A stretch of 64,000 nt of DNA from Eukaryota sp. TZLM1-RC (taxonomy: Eukaryota; Metamonada: BaSk clade): contig JAUPSS010000003.1 of NCBI GenBank assembly GCA_040285825.1, positions 2,232,001 to 2,296,000 of the forward strand, in the 5' to 3' direction. Position numbers and translations under genes: made by a program. Shown here piece by piece: positions 42,934 through 51,868 of this stretch; positions within the stretch are counted from its first letter, which is position 1; each line of letters begins with the position of its first letter. The notes beneath the pieces were generated by a model, which made no database searches, was not told the DNA's origin, and saw nothing but the letters and a program-made list of their open reading frames with translations.

Positions 42934-45684
42934 ATGGCCACCTTCCAATATCCACCCTCTACATTTGCCGAGAAACTCTTCCACACGACTGATTTCTCCG
43001 ATGTTACTCTTATCTATCTTGAACATGAATTTGCTCTTCATCGCAACATTCTCTCTGTCTTCTCTCGATACCTCCACCAAATGTTCACCATTCCCACCAC
43101 TGACCGAGATCTACAACGCTTAGAAATTGAAAATCTTCCCATTGATGTTACCGTTTTCCAAGACTTCATCAATGCTCTCTATTGCCAGCCTTTGGAGATA
43201 ACTAACGAGAATGTTTTCGATATCTACTACATTGCTGAATACTTCAAGGCAGCCGAAATAGTGGAGAGAGCATTCTCCTTCATCCAACACCTCTCCTCTT
43301 CTCACCTTTTGAATGTCATCCAAAGAGCCGATGAATGTGTGCATTATTCCTTCATTAAGAAGTGCTGTCCTTTGCTAGATAAGCTTCTTCTAGACCGACC
43401 GCTAGTTTTGAAGGAAGAATCCTTTGAAGTTCTTTCTATGAATCTAACCACTACTGGCTCTATCAAATGGATGCTTCTTTCTATGGTAGATTCCTATGTC
43501 AAGGGTAGCATTTCTGTTGAAGATGTTGACCAAGTTTTGAAAAATTCTTTTGAATTGATTAAACAAATTGAAATTGAATTTATTTGGAATAAAATTGTCA
43601 AAGTTTTTGGTAATTTGGAAGATTTAACTGATGTTTTGTTGGAATTTTCAGTCAATTTATTACCAAATTTTGACCCTTCAAAAGCTAAAAATGATTGGTT
43701 ATTCTGGTTATTGATAACTTCCAATCAATTTGATTCACATTTGATTGAGGAAGTGGTAAACCAGATTCCTGGTATTTTTGACCTTGGTGAACGTCAACAC
43801 GTCGAGCTCAAACCAATCACATTAATCAAACTTTCAGGTCAATTAAAGTCAATCAATCACGTGATGTGGCTGATTAAAAGTTTCGTAAAGTCATGGTCAT
43901 GTGACCAAATTTTCTCACTCAAACAGGTCAAAAATGTGTTGACTTTGTTAGAAGTCAAGGATGTTCCTTTTGACTTTCTTTATTTTGAACTTTTTTCTCC
44001 CTTGAAAATGGATGACTCTTTATTAACTATTTTAATTGAATTTTCTATTTATTGTTTTGGAAATGTTAAAGATTTAAATAGTAATCCAAATTGGTTGGTT
44101 GAGACGATTGAACTTGCTGACCGTGAAAATTTCAATAGTGAAAATTTGGAATCATTTATGCCAAAATTTAGCATCATCAATGCTGATCCCATCTCAATCA
44201 AACCTCAAACTTTTAAAAAATTGAAGTCTGACAATCAAAATGATCGTGAAGTAAATTATTGGTTACTCAATACCTTGGTCACGTCATATTCAAACCAAAT
44301 CAATCAAAGTCAAGGCAATTCTGATTGGAATGTTGAAATTTTTGGAGAATGTCTTTATTCTTTTGATTTTGATCAATTTACTTTTGCTGATTTAAATGAA
44401 ATTATTTGGATTCCTCTTTCAAAATTTGATGAACTTGCTGTAATCCTGGTTCCATTTGTTGATTTATTGCATTGTAAAGTCTTCAAAACAAATGAAGTTC
44501 AAGAAATTCAAAAAAAATCCTTTGAAAAAGTATTTTTTAAATTGAAAAGCTCTGAGATAACCAGAATGGTGAGTGTTGAGTTTCGTCATCTTTTTCAATC
44601 AATTTTGATTGATGACGTGATTGATTTAAGCGATTCAAATATCGAAGCAGCTTTAGTTGATGATTTCCTCCACGACTTTAATAATTCAAATCATTTATCA
44701 GTAATAATTTCATTTATTCAGCGTTTAAATTCCAATAAGCTTAAAGAAAAACTTATTGAAGCTGTTTCAGTTCAGTTAACAGAACCAATTTCAAAGGCAC
44801 AATTAGAAATGATTTTAGGTCTTGAAATTAACCAAGAATTAAAACACAAATTGTTTATTCATTTTGTTTCTAATATTAATTCAATTAAGGTTCAGGATTT
44901 TATTTGGATTTTGAATCTTGGTAATGAATTTTCTTCTCAAATTGACTTTGAATCATTTATTTTAAAGATAGAATTCAATACCCTGTCTGAAATGGAATTA
45001 AAAACTTTGGTAAATTACTCAATTAAATATTCAAATTCTTGGTTATTAGGCAAGGCTATTGATCATTATGAATTTGGTTCAATTCCAGAAGTTTATACAA
45101 TTTCAGGTGATTTATTATTAAACCTAAATCTCTCTAATTCAATTAATAAAAACAAGGAAGAATGGTTGGAAGTGGTTATTGTTGGTAATTGTTCATTTGA
45201 CATTATTAATCAACTATGTCAAAAGTTATTGGGCAGGGAAACCAAATTCAAGTTTTTTAATACAAATCAAAGTGGTTCTGGGATGGTGTTCTCAGAAGGT
45301 AATAGAAGGGTTTTAAATGATTGTTGTGATAGTTCTAAACCTTGTAATTTTGCAGTAATAGATTTCAATCCTAATAAGTTCAAAATTGCAATTCAAAGGA
45401 GGGTGGCGAGTGATAATGAATTTATTGGGTTTTGGACAATGGATGATATTAGGAAGGGTAACTATGGTGGTGGTACTAAGTATTGTACTGGTGGTAGTCG
45501 TGGTTGTGGTTACTTCGCCCTCCCTCAAATGAACCAAGGAGACATTCTTTACGTCAATATTGAAAACAATCAAGCTACTTTTAGCTTAAATGGAAGTAGT
45601 GTTACCAAACCAATTCCTTCTGGAACTGTATTTGGTATATGGGCTTATTGGAAGGGTAGTGAATACTCAATTGTAGATTATTAG
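42934..45684 (+). CDS. BTB/POZ and SPRY-like domain protein
   Basis: A 916-residue intron-less protein. Residues ~1-115 form a BTB/POZ domain (FAEKLFHTTDFSDVTLIYL, then FALHRNILSVFSRYLHQMF and a YYIAEYF helix), usually a dimerisation and Cullin-3 adaptor module. A BACK-like helical region follows (~120-215). Then comes a long leucine/aspartate/asparagine-rich helical region (~215-760) without recognisable repeats. The last ~150 residues are a beta-rich SPRY-like domain (FFNTNQSGSGMVFSEG, FIGFWTMDD, GDILYVNIENN, FSLNGSSV, GTVFGIWAYW). The layout suggests a substrate receptor for a Cul3 ubiquitin ligase, by family analogy only. Intact, with a single long frame. It stands between retrotransposon blocks. 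Confidence 0.85.
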   Translation: MATFQYPPSTFAEKLFHTTDFSDVTLIYLEHEFALHRNILSVFSRYLHQMFTIPTTDRDLQRLEIENLPIDVTVFQDFINALYCQPLEITNENVFDIYYIAEYFKAAEIVERAFSFIQHLSSSHLLNVIQRADECVHYSFIKKCCPLLDKLLLDRPLVLKEESFEVLSMNLTTTGSIKWMLLSMVDSYVKGSISVEDVDQVLKNSFELIKQIEIEFIWNKIVKVFGNLEDLTDVLLEFSVNLLPNFDPSKAKNDWLFWLLITSNQFDSHLIEEVVNQIPGIFDLGERQHVELKPITLIKLSGQLKSINHVMWLIKSFVKSWSCDQIFSLKQVKNVLTLLEVKDVPFDFLYFELFSPLKMDDSLLTILIEFSIYCFGNVKDLNSNPNWLVETIELADRENFNSENLESFMPKFSIINADPISIKPQTFKKLKSDNQNDREVNYWLLNTLVTSYSNQINQSQGNSDWNVEIFGECLYSFDFDQFTFADLNEIIWIPLSKFDELAVILVPFVDLLHCKVFKTNEVQEIQKKSFEKVFFKLKSSEITRMVSVEFRHLFQSILIDDVIDLSDSNIEAALVDDFLHDFNNSNHLSVIISFIQRLNSNKLKEKLIEAVSVQLTEPISKAQLEMILGLEINQELKHKLFIHFVSNINSIKVQDFIWILNLGNEFSSQIDFESFILKIEFNTLSEMELKTLVNYSIKYSNSWLLGKAIDHYEFGSIPEVYTISGDLLLNLNLSNSINKNKEEWLEVVIVGNCSFDIINQLCQKLLGRETKFKFFNTNQSGSGMVFSEGNRRVLNDCCDSSKPCNFAVIDFNPNKFKIAIQRRVASDNEFIGFWTMDDIRKGNYGGGTKYCTGGSRGCGYFALPQMNQGDILYVNIENNQATFSLNGSSVTKPIPSGTVFGIWAYWKGSEYSIVDY

Positions 45685-45899
45685 TGGTTTAATTAGGATT
45701 GATTTTTGTTTTGTTTAGAATAAGCATTAAGTAAATAAACTTTATCATGAATTTATTCTTTTTTACTTTAACTAAACGGTTGTTTTTGGTTTAATAATTG
45801 AAATTTACTTTTGTGCCTTGATGGATTATTGAGCAATTTCAATGGATGCAATTTAATATAAACGAAAAATTGGTTGTTGAACGAATTTGCACAAACTGA

Positions 45900-46145
45900 T
45901 AGTTCAACAGATATGACCAAAATTGTAATTGGCTTGGTTCAAAAGCGATGTAGTCATGGTTTCTTTTGAAAAGCAGTATAAGAAACTCCTGGAAGTGTCG
46001 ACCAGAAAATGGTCCAGAAAGTAGTAAGTGTGTTTGAAATACTGATCTTCACACCATTTCTCATTGTAATATCCAAAAGAAAGCAAAGTATCAGAAACTA
46101 TCTTCAACATCCCCTTAAAAATAGAAAACACAATTCTATTTTAAT
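45900..46145 (-). mobile_element. Family B retrotransposon 3' fragment
   Basis: Minus strand encodes KIELCFLFLRGCxR-type decay of the WQNRIVFSIFKGMLKMVSD tail, with MFSIFKGMLKIVSDTLLSFG clear at 46131-46072. Strongly 5'-truncated. Confidence 0.7.
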
Positions 46146-46613
46146 GACTTTGGAAGTACCAAAGCTGGCACAGTGACTGAGTTAACCATTGACTAAAAGA
46201 ATGTTCTCTCACTTTAGGTCGCCATGAACTACAGATTTTGCATGCAAGATTTTCATCGTAGAGTAAAGATCTATCGCTAATCAGAGGGTTTCACGTTAGA
46301 GAGGAGAAGGAACAGGAAGGGAGGAATGGGCGCGTTCTCCCCAAGTTGAATGTCAGAGGCATTGATGTCAGAACATGACAGGTCGTGATAGGATGATGAC
46401 ATGACTGTGTGAAAAGAGAGGAGATAAGATGTGAGGTTCGTTGAACGAGCTGAGTGAGGTTCAAGCCCTTTGAGAAAAATGAGTTTGAAACATTTTAAAG
46501 TGAGCATTTTACAGTTTATGATCTGTGGTTGATTTTTATGTTGAATACAATTCCCCCAAACATTCCCAATTTCAGTTTTCCCCCAAAACTCCCCCAAAAA
46601 TCCCCCAAACAAT

Positions 46614-47516
46614 ATGCCGTTGACTTTTCGCATACTTTCTGAAGTTAAATCGGCTCAACAGCTTCTATCACTTAATTTACATTGTTCGGAAGACACCAGG
46701 GCTCGCGCGTGTGCTGCTCACCATTTTCAGCCTCTCACTCAAAAAGAGATTGCAAAACAGTATAGTGTGTCACAATCCACTATTTCCCGATGGCTCAAGC
46801 AATCATTTGACTGTTCCCTGTGGGGTCCATATCGACGTAGAAGAAACAGAATACTAGACTCTTCGGAAGTTACTACCCTTCTGTCAATCGTTGATGTTGA
46901 TCCCCAGCTATTTTTACATCAAATGAAAAAGATAGCGTTAAAACTCTTTGGTGAAACTATGTCTGAAACAACACTTTACCGTATTCTTAAAGACGCAAAC
47001 TATTCTCACAAATTGTCCCAAAAAATACTGTCAAAATGTAAACAAAGTCTCACCAAAAGCTTCTCAGATCAATTTTCTTCTATTGTCGGTCCAGTTAATC
47101 ATTCTCAACTATTATTTATTGATGAACTGTCGTTTGTGCAGAAGCACTTTCACCAACGATGGGTCTGGTCTCCTGTTGGAAAACCTGTCTCAATCAATTT
47201 ACCCAAGGTTGCTGTACCACAAATTTCAGTGGTTGGTGCCATCAACAAGTTTGGCTATGTCTGTGGACATAATCCAATAGAGGCTTTTTTTGGACTGTTA
47301 CGACGACGTGTTAGAACTGATTCTTCCCGTTTTCCAGAAGCACCTGCAACTCAAATAATACTATCTGCTTTGGAAAGTCTACGATCATATGATTGTAGTT
47401 CACTGTTTGAGCACGCAGGATGGACTAATGGCCAGTTTTACCACTCACCATATCTAAATAATTCCAAATTGGCGAACTGTATTGAAATGGACATAGAAAA
47501 CGATAGAACTGAATAA
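46614..47516 (+). pseudogene. Tc1/mariner-like (IS630-type) transposase with central deletion
   Basis: A 300-residue frame. Residues ~40-65 are a helix-turn-helix (LTQKEIAKQYSVSQSTISRW) that would bind transposon ends, and a second helical DNA-binding part follows. The first catalytic aspartate is in LLFIDELSF, followed by RWVWSPVGKP and VVGAINKFGYVC. The sequence then jumps directly to NPIEAFFGLLRRRVR, the last catalytic block. The ~60-70 residues that normally lie between, including the second aspartate (LDNA.xH type), are absent. The open frame continues across the junction. The protein therefore cannot be a working DDE enzyme but could still bind DNA. The deletion is in frame, which is odd for random decay. 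No convincing terminal inverted repeats were found. Confidence 0.82.
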
Positions 47517-47619
47517 AAATATATATTTCTTGTCCTTGTTGAGTTGATCTGTGGTTCTTTATGTGAAGTTTATTGGTTGTAAGAAAAATAATTGAAGTTT
47601 AACTAAGTATGAGAATTTT

Positions 47620-48152
47620 CTACGTTAGTGGCCATATCAAATTGATCTTACCCATCAATACTAATGGTTTTTCATTCATTCCATAAAGTTTAATATTCCT
47701 TTCTTTTGCTTGGGCGATAAAGTGAGAAGTCAGAAGTAGCACCAAGTCGTCTAAAACAAGGTGTGAATATGACTCAGCTTGTTGGATATACACATCGTGT
47801 TCCCCTTCATAAAAGAATCTATGAGTTCCCTTATACGGTGCATATAGTAAATACAATTTGAGAGCAACCCAACCATCGTTATGGACAAAGGAAAAGTAAA
47901 GAGGTTGATGGCTTTGAGTACTATCAACTTCATTAAGGTGAGGGTTGACATACGGTGCTGTATGGAAAGGACTATTGACAGAAGAAAAATCAAGTTGCTG
48001 AGCACAAGACTGTCTCCAAGGAAGTCAAAGTCTTCATCAGTGCGTGGCAATTTGATAGGGGTGCCAAATTGTTGATCATCAGATTGTCTCCAAGGGAGGT
48101 CACAGTCTTCGTCTGTTCGTGATGAGTGTATAGTGGTGTCAATTGGTGGCAT
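47620..48152 (-). pseudogene. Unknown broken protein-coding relic
   Basis: Two overlapping minus-strand frames (47751-48152 and 47620-47856). The latter reads as a real protein segment (APYKGTHRFFYEGEHDVYI, LVLDDLVLLLTSHF, KLYGMNEKPLVLMGKI). The frame breaks near 47870. No family recognised. It sits between a transposase relic and an RT fragment, so a mobile-element origin is likely. Confidence 0.4.
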
Positions 48153-48345
48153 TAGGTTTGGGGGAATTGAATTTTGAATTCAGCTTAAGTGAAATTCACA
48201 GAAAAGAATTTCCAGGATTATCCAGCTGTATTTACCTATTTTATGGTAAGGCCAGTGAACTAATTTATGAATCTTATACTTTATCTTTATCTTCCGGAGT
48301 TAAGCAAGGTGATCCCCATGGGCCATATAAAAAGGTCTGTACAAG
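48143..48345 (+). mobile_element. Reverse transcriptase fragment
   Basis: Encodes IHRKEFPGLSSCIYLFYGKA and SLSSGVKQGDPHGP, i.e. the RT segment ending in the conserved GVKQGDP motif, then unrelated sequence. Confidence 0.75.
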
Positions 48346-48584
48346 TAGAACGTGTGGAATTAAAGAAGAGAAAGTTGTATAAAATTGTTTCCTTGCAATT
48401 TAGTATGGTTGGCAATTATAGTGCAAAACTTATCCCCAAACATTCCCATTTTTAATATTCCCAAAACCTCCCCCGAAACCAATACCAAATCAGTTCAGGA
48501 GCTTCCTAGCATAATAACGTGCCGATAATGTTCAAATAAACAACAAAAAACATCAACTACTTATTTACAAAATAACTTACTTTA

Positions 48585-48949
48585 TTACAGATTTTCTAAA
48601 TGAAGAGAGATATCTTTAACAGTATTGAAAAGGGCTTCCAGCTCTCGTTCCTTTAGCTCAATGTTAACAATTTCCTTCGAGTTGCCATTAGAAAGCTTCA
48701 AACCAAGTAAAACGGTAGGAACAGAAGCTCTTTTGGTTGATGAATGACTAACAGTTTTATTTAACTTCCAATCAGAGCTTTCAGGGAAAGTTTTCCTAGT
48801 ATTTTTACTGGATGAGGGAGGAACATGAGGCGTGTACATGGACTGTACCGGTTGAGGCGTTGGTGGTAGAGCAGCATAAGTTGCAGTTTGTGGAGGGCCA
48901 GTAGTGGAGCATGAACTGAGGGAGTAATAGAAAGAAGTTGAAAGAATAC
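48585..48949 (-). CDS. COMM-domain protein, C-terminal part
   Basis: The minus-strand exon 48915-48585 encodes a Pro-rich linker followed by a COMM domain: SDWKLNKTVSHSS, a basic stretch, PTVLLGLKLSNG, then the closing VNIELKERELEALFNTVKDI with the Leu pattern typical of COMMD C-termini. COMMD proteins form the Commander complex in endosomal recycling. A 34-nt GT-AG intron at 48949-48916 fits. Splicing it to the frame that starts at 49173 gives exactly 185 codons, a normal COMMD length. That N-terminal sequence, however, is Leu/Phe-rich and not like the helical HN domain, so the 5' part of the gene is uncertain. Which of the ten COMMD types it is cannot be told. Confidence 0.6.
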
Positions 48950-49133
48950 AGGGGAGTCCTAAAGCTTGAAAAAGAAGTAAAGCGAGAGAAATAAGAACCT
49001 AGTTTATGAAGTGAGAGGAAAGTGTGGGAATAGAGAAATCCTCCCAACACCAAGTTGAGGGTCAAAAACCTCCCAGAACAGGCAACAAGAAGTCGCAAAT
49101 GGAGTGACAAGTGTAAAATTTGATAGATGAGCG

Positions 49134-50030
49134 GTGTATTCTCATTATATGACACCCACCCACTCTGTGTCATGTGTATTCACTCGGTCCTGTGCACCTA
49201 ACTCGCTGCTGACCCCTGCAGCGGTGCAACAAATTCGGACTGACCTTCCTTTGGTCACAGAGATTTGTCATGAAGCTTCTTTATTGCTTCAATCTTTACT
49301 TCTAAATTTTCCGTTGGCATCTACAACTTTAGTGGAACAGGATGTATAGTATCTGTTTATGACCGTCATCACCACTGGTTCTATTCCAAAGCCTTCCACA
49401 TCTAAAGGCCAACGCCAATTACCCCATATTTTTTACGGTGGATTTCTTTCTGAATGCCCACAAGACAGGTCTCTTGTTTCTTAATGTGAAAATTCTTGGG
49501 TGCCTTACAGAAATTCATTCAATTTTTTTCTCAATGCTTGGCAGCAGTTTCAGAATTGTAATTTTATCAATAGAAAAGGGCTTTCTCCTTACCTTGCGTG
49601 TCGGGCTCGTCAATTGGCGTCTAACGTGAAGACAAGTTTACCTAAAATTTGTCAATCCTGGACAAAACACTTTATTCGCGCTCATTGTAGAGCTCTAGAT
49701 AAAACAAATGTCTTTGCCAATAATATTCTCTCTCTTTTGCCAGATGAACCATTAGCCCAATTCGAAGAAGAAGTTGTTGATTCTGTTCTCGAACACTACA
49801 TCGATTTCAATCTGAAGAATTCAAGAGAAAGATTCTTTTTATTAAATGCATGTAAGTTTATCTTGAATATCCTTCAAAGATTTCCTACCACTGCTTCAAT
49901 ACGGTCCTCACATGATGAAATCACCTTTTCATCGAAGGAACTTGGTGAGCTTTTTTCTTTAATCTTAAAATTTCACGATACTTACTCACTTTCTTTTTTC
50001 ACATGCATTGCTGGAAGAAATTTAGAATAA
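49134..50030 (+). pseudogene. Unknown helical protein relic, probably mobile-element derived
   Basis: Three plus-strand frames read on from each other with breaks near 49350 and 49480. The longest (49500-50030, 176 residues) is helical with conserved-looking segments (WTKHFIRAHCRALDKTN, FLLNACKFILNILQRF) and cysteines. No family recognised. It precedes a gag-like relic, so it may belong to the same decayed element. Confidence 0.4.
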
Positions 50031-50151
50031 TACCTTTAGCTTTTCATAGAGGTTCTAAATTTCATGAAATACCTTCACATGTTTTCCACTCTGTGAAATA
50101 ATTTCCACTTATTGAAGGATTATCTTCCAAAACAAAGTTTATCAAAAATAC

Positions 50152-51268
50152 ATGTCTGAAACGAATATTCCAAAAATGTCCTCACCAAAAATTAAATATC
50201 AGCAGAAAAAGTTTGACAATAGATTTACAAAAATTGTATTGAAAACTATTGGTAATGAACTGCTTTTGATCTCTAAAGGTAAAAATAATGACTCAGAAAG
50301 CACAGATGAGCTGGATGAACCACCGAAAAAGAAACAAAGATTGAAAAAAGAAATGAAAAGTGACCCTGATGCCAACAAAACCAGATTGACCGTCCCTATC
50401 TGACCTCGCTGTTCGAAGAAGACAGCGGGATATGTATGTTCTTCCGCGAATTGGAAGTGTATCAGTTTGTCACTGATAACACTAAAGTGGTTTTTTCAAG
50501 AATCTCGACGGGTCCTTTTATTTTGAATTCCTTAAAGTTGTATGAACCTAGGGAAAATATTTCTCATAGTGTGTTGCTCAACTATTTGAAGGTCCTGAAC
50601 AATTCTGCTTCCTATGAAACTTTCAACGAGACGGTATCTCGGTTGAAAATGACACGTAAAAATTATAAGTACTGGAAAAAGAACGAACATACACCTGAAG
50701 CTCTCTGAAGGTGATGAAAAAGGCTGACCGAAAAGCACTATTCAATTCTGTGTTGATAAAACAATTTACTAATGGTATTGCTCTTGTTGAATCTTTTGTC
50801 TCTCGTATCAATGACCAATTGATTCTTGATTTTAAAACTCTTGTGCAGAATGCTACTGATAAAATTGTTGATCATAATAGATTAGGTTTGGTAAGGATCC
50901 ACATTAGCTACAAATACCCATTCAGTTTGCCAGAGATACAGAAATTGCTGCCAAACTTACTGTAAATGTCGTTAGACAGTTGTGTAAATGCCCCTTTTCG
51001 CAATAATAATGTCCAAAATTACGATACCAAAAGAGTCGCCATTGTTCAAAGTATTATAGAACTAGAAAATGTGAACACTGCTCTCTATGCTGTTAATGAA
51101 ACAGAGTCCAGTAGCTGTGCTGACTCATGCCTTGCAAACTTGTTGAATGTCCATGGTAGTGATTCCCCATATGAAGAGCCGTATGGACTTGTACTCCATC
51201 TTTTAACAAAGAATTCGCCATCATCAAAGAGGATAGATGAAGAAGGGGTGTTGTTAGATGTTGAATAA
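50152..51268 (+). mobile_element. Gag-like relic of an LTR-type element
   Basis: 50152-50400 encodes an acidic-basic stretch with a nuclear-localisation-like PPKKKQRLKK. From ~50405 a frame (50436-50708, then 50711-50965) matches the gag protein at 55788 by pattern: FFRELEVYQFVTDNTK, SVLLNYLKVLNNSASYETF against VLLRHLQSVVSFATYEDF, then FVSRINDQLILDFKTLVQNATDKIVD. A frame break lies near 50709. The zinc knuckle is not found. 50966-51268 adds a Cys/Ser-rich frame of unknown nature. No LTRs seen. Confidence 0.6.
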
Positions 51269-51868
51269 CATCAAATCACGTATGATGACGTGGTAATTTT
51301 GCTTTCATTAATTAATTAAGCTGTTTCTTTGGTCACAACAGTGGAACCCAACATAACCATTAACACAATAGATATTTTTGAATGTGTAATATATCAGGCA
51401 CAAATAATAAACAATAATAATAGATAATAATAGATATATTAGTGGAAACAGAATGTTTGCATTTATGACTCTATATAGTATTACATCATATGCAGCTCGG
51501 AATATACATGAAACCACAAGAGTGAGAAAACAAAAATCTGATCAATAGTAAAACCAAAACCCCATTCAAGAGAAAACAAGTGTCTAAACCCTTGATTCTA
51601 AATGTTGTGAAATGAGAAACATCCCTCAAACAACATCTTAATTACGCGTGAATTGATGATTGATATTTCTCCACAGAATTAAGTACATTGGACAGGGAAT
51701 GAAGAATGTTATATGAAACAAGAACATCGAAGGCTTGTTGCATTGTTGGGAGGGAGGTTGGTTGTTAAGTCCTTCGTCGAATGTTGCGAATTTCGAAATA
51801 ACCTCCCGGATTGCAAATTGAATTGTTTCGTGATTAAGCGAAAGACGTACTTTGTTAAAAATGATTTA
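51269..51868. other. Intergenic, nothing recognised
   Basis: AT-rich 3' flank of the LRR gene. Confidence 0.4.
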
